From JBAQMG01 sp049302575 (lineage in GTDB: Bacteria > Bacillota > Desulfitobacteriia > Desulfitobacteriales > Desulfitobacteriaceae): a DNA stretch of 35,026 nucleotides. Positions within the stretch are counted from its first letter, which is position 1. Every line of letters begins with the position of its first letter. Shown in pieces: positions 28,924 to 35,026 of this stretch. The notes beneath the pieces were generated by a model. The model made no database searches. It was given only the letters and a program-made list of their open reading frames with translations, and was not told where the DNA came from. The stretch spans positions 1 to 35,026 of the forward strand of contig JBAQMG010000083.1 of NCBI GenBank assembly GCA_049302575.1, in the 5' to 3' direction. A program made the position numbers and the translations under genes.

Positions 28924-30945
28924 TTGAAGGCCTATGACACCGAAAATCTGCGCAACGTCTGTTTAATAGGGCATGGCGGTGCGGGGAAGACTTCTCTAGC
29001 TGAAGCCTTTCTTTTCAGTTCCGGAGCGGTTAATCGTATGGGTAAAGTCTCTGAGGGTAATACCGTCTCTGATCATCTTCCAGAAGAAATCAAGCACAAG
29101 GTTTCGATCAGTACTGGTCTTATTCCTGTAGAGTGGCAGGGGGTTAAAATTAACGTTCTCGATGCTCCCGGTTACTCTGATTTTTTTGGCGAAGTGAAGA
29201 GTGCTTTAAGGGTTGCAGAATGTGGAATCTTAGTACTATGTGGAGTATCTGGTCTTGAGGTCCAAGCAGAAATAGTCTGGGACACGCTGGAAGAACAGGA
29301 ACTTCCGCGGGCAGTTTTTATTAATAAACTTGATCGTGAAAATGCCAACTTTTACAAGGTTTTCCAACAATTAAAAGTGGCATATCCCCAGAAAAACTTT
29401 GTCCCTTTATTTTTGCCGATTGGGCAAGAGGCTAATTTTCAGGGTGTCGTAGATATTATCCGAAGAAAAGCTTATTATTACGAAAAGAATTCAACTGGCA
29501 AGTATAGTGTTAAAGACGTTCCACCGGAATTAGCCGATGATGTAGAAGTTTGGCGTGATAATCTAGCAGAAGCCGCCGCTGAAGTTAACGATGAGGTTTT
29601 GGCAAAATATTTAGAGGGGGAAGCTTTAACTGAAGAAGATCTTTTAAAGATCCTACCGTCTGCTTTAACGCAAAATTTAATTATTCCAGTCCTTTGTGGT
29701 TCAGCTTACAAAAATATTGGCATAGCTAATTTGCTGGACTTTTTTGTAACTGAAGTTCCTTGTCCTAGTGTTTTACCTCATAAAGCGGCTCTAGTATTTA
29801 AGACTTTAGCTGATCCCTATGTGGGTAAAATGAGCTTTTTCAGAGTCTATGGCGGTAAATTTTCATCTGAAAGCCTTGTTTATAACTCGACACGAAGTAT
29901 AGAAGAAAAAATTGGTCAAACTTTTTATTTAAGAGGGAAAAATCAGGAACCCATGGCAACTGTAGTAGCTGGAGATATTGCGGTCGTAGCCAAGCTGCAG
30001 GATATTGGGACAGGGGATACCCTGTGCGCTAAAGATCACCAACTAAAACTCCCCGGAATTATTTTTCCTGAGCCTACATTAAATGTGGCGATCGAACCTA
30101 AGAGTAAAGGTGACGAAGACAAGCTTGGTTCGGCACTAGCTCGCTTGGCTGAAGAAGACCCCACAATTAAAGTGGAAAAAAACCTCGAAACAAGGGAATT
30201 AATCCTTAAAGGAATTGGAGAAATGCACCTAGAAATAATGCAGGAGAAACTCCTGCGTAAATTTGGCGTTGCTGTTATAGTGCGTGTTCCTCGGGTTCCT
30301 TATAGGGAGACTATTCGTAAACAGGTTAAAGTCGAGGGCAAACATAAAAAGCAAAGTGGTGGGCACGGTCAGTATGGTCATGTCTGGATCACCATGGAAC
30401 CGCTTAATAACGGAGATTTTGAATTTTCTGAGCACGTTTTTGGTGGGTCAGTACCGAAACAATATTTTCCGGCGGTTGAGAAAGGGATTCGTGAAGCTAT
30501 GGCGGAGGGAATCCTGGCCGGTTATCCGGTGACCGATATCAAAATTACGCTTAACGATGGTTCTTATCACAGTGTGGATTCTTCTGAAATGGCTTTCAAA
30601 CTAGCTGCCATACTGGCCTTCCGAAAAGGAGCAGAATTAGCGAATCCGACCTTATTAGAACCTGTAGTAAATGTAATGGTCAATGTTCCAGAAGTCTATA
30701 TGGGTGACGTTATTGGAGACTTAAATGGAAAACGCGGAAAAGTTTTGGGAATGGAGGCAGAGGGTAAATATCAAGTTATTACCGCGCATGTTCCCCAGGC
30801 GGAAATGATGCGTTATGCTATTGACCTAAGATCATTAACCCATGGTAAAGGATTTTTTAAAATGAATTTTTTACAATATGAAGAGGTACCAGCTAGGTTG
30901 AGTGATACTTTGCTAAACCAGCTTAAAGCTGTTCAAGGGCATTGA
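28924..30945 (+). CDS. Elongation factor G-like paralogue (EF-G2 type)
   Basis: A 673-residue translational GTPase-like protein with all five EF-G domains. G1 is GHGGAGKTSLAEA (residues 17 on; normal EF-G reads AHxDAGKTT), G3 is LDAPGYSDFFGEV and G4 is INKLDREN. The switch I/G2 region, which in EF-G contains RGITI, reads SDHLPEEIKHKVSIST, so the invariant RGIT is missing. Domain IV (GQYGHVWITMEP, SVDSSEMAFKLAAILAFRKGA) and domain V (VMVNVPEVYMGDVIGDLNGKRG) are normal. Such paralogues occur beside a regular fusA and cannot be assumed to translocate. The TTG start at 28924 has GGAGGAG six bases upstream. The 100-bp leader contains small hairpins. Confidence 0.92.
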   Translation: MKAYDTENLRNVCLIGHGGAGKTSLAEAFLFSSGAVNRMGKVSEGNTVSDHLPEEIKHKVSISTGLIPVEWQGVKINVLDAPGYSDFFGEVKSALRVAECGILVLCGVSGLEVQAEIVWDTLEEQELPRAVFINKLDRENANFYKVFQQLKVAYPQKNFVPLFLPIGQEANFQGVVDIIRRKAYYYEKNSTGKYSVKDVPPELADDVEVWRDNLAEAAAEVNDEVLAKYLEGEALTEEDLLKILPSALTQNLIIPVLCGSAYKNIGIANLLDFFVTEVPCPSVLPHKAALVFKTLADPYVGKMSFFRVYGGKFSSESLVYNSTRSIEEKIGQTFYLRGKNQEPMATVVAGDIAVVAKLQDIGTGDTLCAKDHQLKLPGIIFPEPTLNVAIEPKSKGDEDKLGSALARLAEEDPTIKVEKNLETRELILKGIGEMHLEIMQEKLLRKFGVAVIVRVPRVPYRETIRKQVKVEGKHKKQSGGHGQYGHVWITMEPLNNGDFEFSEHVFGGSVPKQYFPAVEKGIREAMAEGILAGYPVTDIKITLNDGSYHSVDSSEMAFKLAAILAFRKGAELANPTLLEPVVNVMVNVPEVYMGDVIGDLNGKRGKVLGMEAEGKYQVITAHVPQAEMMRYAIDLRSLTHGKGFFKMNFLQYEEVPARLSDTLLNQLKAVQGH

Positions 30946-30981
30946 ACTTAAGTTTTTAAAGATGATTCATAGATTCCTGCT

Positions 30982-31020
30982 CGAAGGGTTGTTACTGTAC
31001 AAAAGTAATACCCTTCGTTT
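30982..31020 (+). terminator. Terminator of the EF-G-like gene
   Basis: CGAAGGGT (30982-30989) pairs with ACCCTTCG (31010-31017), with an inner TTACT/AGTAA helix, followed by TTT. Confidence 0.8.
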
Positions 31021-31089
31021 CTTATGCTTGAAAAAGGTGCTGTTTCGAGAAATAATAGACTTTCATTAATTTATTAGGTATTAATAATC

Positions 31090-31103
31090 TTGATCTCAAT
31101 CAC
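31090..31103 (+). promoter_or_regulatory. FNR-like box in the leader of the activase operon
   Basis: TTGATCTCAATCAC matches the FNR/CRP-family operator TTGAT-N4-ATCAA in nine of ten half-site positions. A possible -10, TAAAAT, is at 31131-31136, placing the box about 46 bp before the start. The rest of the 30946-31287 gap is AT-rich, holds the terminator at 30982, and shows no gene. Confidence 0.35.
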
Positions 31104-31287
31104 AGAAGTATAGCTGAAAATAATTTAGCATAAAATAGTAAGATAACCTGTATATTGGTAATCGTAGATCCGAACTCAATCTTATGTAGGTAAAATTTAG
31201 AGCTTGAAGAAGGAAATCGTGCCATGATGAAGAATGAATATAATAACTGTGTCTTAGATAAATGAACAGTAAGGAGGTGGGTAAAGG

Positions 31288-32319
31288 ATGGAAAAAATTA
31301 AAATTGGCATACCGAGGGCTTTTTTTTACTATATCTATTATCCAGCTTGGCGCACGTACTTTGAATTCTTGGGTTGTGAAGTTATAACCAGTCCTCCAAC
31401 CACAAGGGAAATTATCGATTTCGGAGTTAAGGATGCTGTAGCTGAAGCATGTGTTCCTGTTAAAATTTTTTTTGGTCACGTCCATAAACTTAAAGATAAA
31501 GTAGACTATCTGTTTATTCCAAGGGTCATCAGTATGAATGGTAAAACGATCTACTGTCCAAAATTCTTAGGACTACCAGACATGATCCGTTCAGCAATTC
31601 CCAATCTATCAAAACTGATCGATGTTACGATTGATTCTCGTAAAGATCCTTTTGCACTTCAAAAAGCAGCCATAAAGGTAGCCAAAGATTTGGGGTATTC
31701 GGCTTGGGACGGTTTAAAGGCTTTACATAAAGCCTTTAAAATTCATAAACGATATTTGGCTCTTTTAAATAAAGGTGTTTTTCCCGATAAAGCTATACCT
31801 TTTTTGTTTTTGGATAAGGCTGATGACACCGAATTATTGAAGTCTGCTTCTACTTTTACTAATAAGATAGTAGCAACCCAAAGTTCCTTAAAGTTAGCGA
31901 TTTTGGGCTATCCCTATACAGTTTATGATAGTTTTATTAATGTAAACCTTTTTGATAAATTGAGGGAAATGGGAGTCGAGGTTGTCACAATGGAAATGAT
32001 CGCTCCTAAGACTTTAGAGAAGCAGAGGAAAAAAACAGTCAAAAGGCTTTTTTGGACGTTTAGCGAAATGGTTAGTAGAACTGCTTATCATTTCTTTGAG
32101 AATGACGAAGCTATTGATGGGATTTTACATGTTACAGCTTTTGGTTGTGGTCCTGATTTTATGGTTGATAAACTAATGGAAATCGAAGCAAAAAAAAGAC
32201 ATAATCGGGTTCCCTTTATGTCTTTATCCATAGATGAGCATACTGGAGAAGCTGGTATTATGACCAGAATTGAAGCTTTTTGTGAGATGGTTCGTAGAAG
32301 GAAAGAGGCAGCTGTATGA
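31288..32319 (+). CDS. 2-hydroxyacyl-CoA dehydratase activase-related protein (DUF2229 type), first copy
   Basis: A 343-residue cytoplasmic protein. The N-terminus KIGIPRAFFYYIYYPAWRTYFEFLGCEVITSPPTTREI is the DUF2229 signature. The cysteine in AEACVPVK, the YCPKFLG segment and a C-terminal FGCGPDFMVDKLMEIE...SIDEHTGEAGIMTRIEAF block resemble the subunit fold of HgdA/HgdB-like dehydratases. In many Clostridia the same domains are fused into one long CoA activase of about 1,400 residues. Its substrate is unknown. The next gene overlaps its stop by four bases (ATGA), implying coupled translation. The ribosome site AAGGAGGTGG precedes the ATG. Confidence 0.85.
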   Translation: MEKIKIGIPRAFFYYIYYPAWRTYFEFLGCEVITSPPTTREIIDFGVKDAVAEACVPVKIFFGHVHKLKDKVDYLFIPRVISMNGKTIYCPKFLGLPDMIRSAIPNLSKLIDVTIDSRKDPFALQKAAIKVAKDLGYSAWDGLKALHKAFKIHKRYLALLNKGVFPDKAIPFLFLDKADDTELLKSASTFTNKIVATQSSLKLAILGYPYTVYDSFINVNLFDKLREMGVEVVTMEMIAPKTLEKQRKKTVKRLFWTFSEMVSRTAYHFFENDEAIDGILHVTAFGCGPDFMVDKLMEIEAKKRHNRVPFMSLSIDEHTGEAGIMTRIEAFCEMVRRRKEAAV

Positions 32320-33431
32320 GAAAAGTGACTTTTCCACATCTGGGAACATCCGTTGTTGTGTTCACTGATTTAATCAGGGATTTGGGGAATGAACCGATTA
32401 TACCCCTTCGACCCAATAAAAAAATCTTGGATCTAGGGGTACGTTATGCTCCCGAATTTGCCTGCTTGCCTTTTAAGGTACTACTAGGTTCTTACTTAGA
32501 GACTGTTGAACGAGGTGCGGAAATTGTAGTTACTTCCGGTGGCAATGGACCTTGTCGGGCTGGGCACTATGGTGAGGTTTCCCAAAAAATCTTAGATAGT
32601 ATTGGTCAGAAGATTGAAATTTTAGTATTTGACTCAATCTATCAAAATCCTCTCCAATTTATGCGTAAGCTTAACCATTTAAATAATGCAAAACTGTCCT
32701 ACTGGTCGATTATCCAGCTTGTGCGCTTTTATTGGCGTAAACTTCAGGCTCTGGATAAGCTGGAACGTCTGAGTCATAAAGTTCGTCCGAGAGAAGAAAA
32801 AAAAGATCTGACCTCTAAAATATTTAAACAAGGAATTGAATGGATACGCCTGTCTAAAAATTTAGCTGAAGTTGAAGAGGCAGAAAGACAAGGTGTTTTA
32901 GCGCTTGAAAATATTCCCCAAAATCTTGATCGTCTGATTGTACGGATAGGTATTGTGGGAGAAATATATGTCTTATTAGAGCCAGCTGTAAATCAGGAGA
33001 TAGAAGAAATGTTGGGGAATCTTGGTGTTGAGGTGGATCGCTCTCTTTATCTTACGGGGTGGACACGTGACAATATGTTAGGTCATAAAGATGATTTCCT
33101 TCGTCATGCCAAGCCTTATCTAGGTACCGCCATTGGTGGGCATGCGCAAGAGGGAATCGGGCATACGATTATGTATGCCAAAGATGGTTTTGATGGTATG
33201 GTTCAATTAGCTCCTTTTACTTGTATTCCCGAAATTGTTGTAAAGACGATTATGCCTCGGATTACTCATGATTTTGGAATACCCATCTTAACCTTTTTTC
33301 TTGATGAACAAACAGGTAAAGCTGGAATGCAAACTCGGTTGGAAGCTTTTGTAGATATGATAAAGCGTAAAAAGAGGAAGCCCCTGGAAATTGTGGAAGG
33401 AGAAATTTATGCAAGGGTATCTGGGAATTGA
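32316..33431 (+). CDS. 2-hydroxyacyl-CoA dehydratase activase-related protein, second copy
   Basis: A 371-residue protein related to the preceding one: both carry a CLP/CVP cysteine segment near residue 50 (APEFACLPFK) and end in a LDEQTGKAGMQTRLEAFVDMI block. Additional cysteines are in GGNGPCRAGHYGE and FTCIPEI, candidates for an Fe-S cluster as in HgdAB-type dehydratases. It also holds an IGGHAQEGIGHTIMYAKDGFDGMVQ stretch. It is the C-terminal half of the long fused CoA activases in other species. It overlaps the first copy by four bases and the activase gene by 23 bases. Function is uncertain. Confidence 0.82.
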   Translation: MRKVTFPHLGTSVVVFTDLIRDLGNEPIIPLRPNKKILDLGVRYAPEFACLPFKVLLGSYLETVERGAEIVVTSGGNGPCRAGHYGEVSQKILDSIGQKIEILVFDSIYQNPLQFMRKLNHLNNAKLSYWSIIQLVRFYWRKLQALDKLERLSHKVRPREEKKDLTSKIFKQGIEWIRLSKNLAEVEEAERQGVLALENIPQNLDRLIVRIGIVGEIYVLLEPAVNQEIEEMLGNLGVEVDRSLYLTGWTRDNMLGHKDDFLRHAKPYLGTAIGGHAQEGIGHTIMYAKDGFDGMVQLAPFTCIPEIVVKTIMPRITHDFGIPILTFFLDEQTGKAGMQTRLEAFVDMIKRKKRKPLEIVEGEIYARVSGN

Positions 33432-34362
33432 CGTAGGTAGTGTTAGCACAAATGTAGTTATTTTAGATAGTAAAAATAATGTTAAAGCAAGTCTTTATTT
33501 GCGGACCAATGGACAACCCATTCAAGCGATCCAAGAAGGCATGCATATAGTTTATAAAGAACTCGATAAAGACTTTAAGATACTTGGTGTAGGGGCTACA
33601 GGTAGCGGTCGACAACTAGCAGGAGCAGTTGTAGGCGCAGATGTGATCAAGAATGAGATTACGGCTCATGCTGTGGCAGCCTTAACTATGGTTCCCGATG
33701 TTCGAACAATTCTAGAAATAGGTGGACAAGATTCCAAGATTATTTTATTGCGTGATGGAGTAGTTACGGATTTTGCGATGAATTCTGTTTGTGCCGCTGG
33801 AACAGGATCGTTTTTGGATCAACAGGCTTCTAGGTTGAAAACACCCATCGAAGAATTTGGAGATTTGGCAATCCAATCAAAAAGCCAGGTGCGTATTGCC
33901 GGACGATGTACAGTATTTGCTGAATCTGATATGATTCATAAACAACAAATGGGGCATTCAAAGGAAGATATCATTCGGGGTCTTTGTGAAGCACTAGTGC
34001 GTAATTATTTAAATAATGTCGGTAAGGGTAAAGAAATCCTGTCTAAGATAGTTTTCCAGGGTGGAGTAGCCGCCAATAAAGGGATCAAACAGGCCTTTGA
34101 AAGTGCTTTAGGAACGGAGGTTGTTGTTCCTAAATATTATAACGTTATGGGTGCAGTAGGGGCCGCTTTACTGGCTAAAGAACATGTTGCCTTTGTAGGT
34201 GCAACAAAATTCAAAGGGTTCAGTGTTACTCAAGAGACTTTTGCAGGTAAAAGTTTTGATTGCAGTGGCTGCTCCAATAATTGTGAAATCATTGAGATAA
34301 GTATGGGTAAGGAAATAGTTGGACGTTGGGGCGGTAGATGTGATAAATGGGAGATTTCCTGA
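33409..34362 (+). CDS. BadF/BadG/BcrA/HgdC-type acyl-CoA dehydratase activase ATPase
   Basis: A 317-residue ASKHA ATPase. LGIDVGSVSTNVVIL is phosphate motif 1, ILEIGGQDSKIILL motif 2 and FQGGVAANKGIKQAFE the adenosine site. Cysteines in SVCAAGTGSFLDQQASR and IAGRCTVFAESDMI are those that hold the single [4Fe-4S] cluster across the homodimer. In the family this protein drives one electron into a dehydratase at the cost of ATP. After residue 285 there is an extra C-SGC-SNNC...C motif, found in long CoA activases and absent from plain HgdC. ATG 33409 has GGAAGGAG six bases upstream, so the frame's TTG at 33391 is not used. No dehydratase subunit genes are in view. Confidence 0.92.
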   Translation: MQGYLGIDVGSVSTNVVILDSKNNVKASLYLRTNGQPIQAIQEGMHIVYKELDKDFKILGVGATGSGRQLAGAVVGADVIKNEITAHAVAALTMVPDVRTILEIGGQDSKIILLRDGVVTDFAMNSVCAAGTGSFLDQQASRLKTPIEEFGDLAIQSKSQVRIAGRCTVFAESDMIHKQQMGHSKEDIIRGLCEALVRNYLNNVGKGKEILSKIVFQGGVAANKGIKQAFESALGTEVVVPKYYNVMGAVGAALLAKEHVAFVGATKFKGFSVTQETFAGKSFDCSGCSNNCEIIEISMGKEIVGRWGGRCDKWEIS

Positions 34363-34400
34363 GGCATCTCCTAAATTGAATAAGATTAAACAATAATAAA

Positions 34401-34445
34401 AACAAGAAAGCGCTCGCAAACTATAAATTGCGGCGCTTTCTTGTT
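34401..34445. terminator. Bidirectional terminator between the activase operon and the ankyrin gene
   Basis: AACAAGAAAGCGC on the left pairs with GCGCTTTCTTGTT on the right, a 13-bp stem with a small inner TCGCAA/TTGCGG helix. Confidence 0.9.
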
Positions 34446-34453
34446 ACTTGAAA

Positions 34454-35026
34454 TTAATGTTTAATGTTAAATATCTTAGGGGCTGTTAGAATGTCAAGGG
34501 CTTGAGTATCAATTTGACTTTTTGTTTGAACAGCTAATTCTTTCGACGTATTGGCATTTTGAATCTCGGAAGAAGCAGGTGTTATTTTGTAGATAGGTGT
34601 TTTAGCAGTGGTGGGTGGAGTGGCGCTGTTTTGAATCTCGGAAGAATCAGGTGTCGCATTGTAGATAGGTGTTTTAGCGGTGGCTGAAGTGTTGCTAGGT
34701 AAATATTTTTGATAAAGTTGTTTTACATTGCTAGCAACCTCATTATTTACATAGCCTTTACTTACAAACAATTCAGCGATCTCAGCTTTATCACTGGCTT
34801 TAATCAGATCATCTTGACTAACACTAACATTGTACTTAATCAGTGTTTGGACGATGGGGGTTAGGTTATTGCGAACTGCATAGGCTAAGATCGACTCGCG
34901 ATCAGCAATTTTGGAATTAACATTAGCACCATATTGAAGTAATATATCTGTGTTATTTGAATTGCCTTTAAGAACGGAATTTATTAGGGCTGTGTTACCA
35001 TTGATTGGATTGGTCTTGACTTCAGC
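34454..35026 (-). CDS. Ankyrin-repeat protein, C-terminal part, runs off the window
   Basis: The frame is open to the window edge, so the N-terminus is missing; 190 residues are visible. Reading leftwards, the start NPINGNTALINSVLKGNSNNTDILLQYGANVNSKIADRES is a standard ankyrin repeat, and RESILAYAVRNNLTPIVQTLIKYNVSV is a second. A charged helix (SDKAEIAELFVSKGYVNN) follows. The final 80 residues are a low-complexity tail of Thr, Pro, Ser and Ala holding a 24-residue unit repeated twice (TAKTPIY-xx-TP-x-SSEIQN). Such a tail is typical of secreted or surface proteins, but no signal peptide can be judged. Function unknown; it ends at the shared terminator. Confidence 0.85.
   Translation of the reverse strand, partial: AEVKTNPINGNTALINSVLKGNSNNTDILLQYGANVNSKIADRESILAYAVRNNLTPIVQTLIKYNVSVSQDDLIKASDKAEIAELFVSKGYVNNEVASNVKQLYQKYLPSNTSATAKTPIYNATPDSSEIQNSATPPTTAKTPIYKITPASSEIQNANTSKELAVQTKSQIDTQALDILTAPKIFNIKH
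34561..34704. repeat. 72-bp tandem repeat in the ankyrin gene tail
   Basis: GAATCTCGGAAGAA recurs at 34561 and 34633, and GTAGATAGGTGTTTTAGC recurs at the same 72-bp offset. The period keeps the reading frame (24 codons). Copies differ at several bases, so the duplication is not very recent. Confidence 0.85.

Noticed and set aside
30284..30532. 82-codon plus-strand ORF inside the EF-G-like gene
   Set aside because: Alternative-frame shadow of a well conserved coding region.
1..35026. CRISPR arrays, tRNA or rRNA genes
   Set aside because: No regularly spaced repeats, no GTTCRANYC-type T-arm within a cloverleaf and no rRNA motifs seen by eye; tRNAscan would be decisive.

Overview
The window looks like chromosome from an anaerobic, endospore-forming Firmicute, most probably of the Desulfitobacterium/Desulfosporosinus group (Peptococcaceae sensu lato). 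The grounds are moderate-to-low GC, GGAGG-type ribosome binding sites with frequent TTG/GTG starts, a class I hybrid cluster protein with strict-anaerobe cysteine spacing, an alpha/beta SASP, SpoVB, and oxygen-sensitive 2-hydroxyacyl-CoA dehydratase activase genes. The genus is inferred from gene content only. Most of the window is ordinary core or semi-core chromosome. I see no CRISPR array, no rRNA or tRNA gene and no intact insertion sequence.

Layout. 1-3.2 kb: start of hcp (minus), a cyclophilin, a short RNA-like segment with a perfect CsrA-type hairpin, a LysR regulator and an amidohydrolase. 3.2-9 kb: a DnaA-like paralogue, then pfkA, pgi and an FtsA-like protein with a tail of VNG repeats, ending in a candidate minus-strand small RNA. 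9-12.9 kb: a small membrane protein, lgt, a TIGR04086-type membrane protein, panB, a ~200-nt structured RNA (6S RNA is my best guess) and a histidine phosphatase. 12.9-17.2 kb: an envelope group with a PLD-like lipoprotein lacking canonical HKD motifs, an M28 peptidase with a polytopic tail, a YkuS-like protein, a 400-nt structured gap and an overlooked 51-residue Gly/Tyr/Pro-rich protein. 17.4-20.6 kb: an RlmI-type methyltransferase, a Fur-family regulator and a TPR protein. 20.65-21.46 kb: decayed mobile DNA.

21.5-25.4 kb is a compact operon queD-queC-DUF366-queE-folE-surE. FolE, QueD, QueE and QueC together turn GTP into preQ0, the 7-deazaguanine precursor of queuosine. The DUF366 gene between queC and queE is the unexplained member. 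25.4-27.4 kb holds two minus-strand spore genes (SASP, spoVB). 27.6-31 kb holds iadA and an EF-G paralogue lacking the normal switch I motif. 31.3-34.4 kb is a tightly overlapping three-gene operon: two related DUF2229-type proteins and a BadF/HgdC-type ATPase activase, with no dehydratase subunits nearby. A truncated minus-strand ankyrin-repeat gene with a 72-bp tandem repeat closes the window.

Regions that most deserve a second look are the CsrA-like hairpin RNA, the candidate minus-strand sRNA at 8.95-9.01 kb, the 12.0-12.2 kb RNA, the DnaA paralogue with an altered DNA-recognition motif, the FtsA-like fusion, and DUF366 inside the queuosine operon. No function was confirmed by database search.
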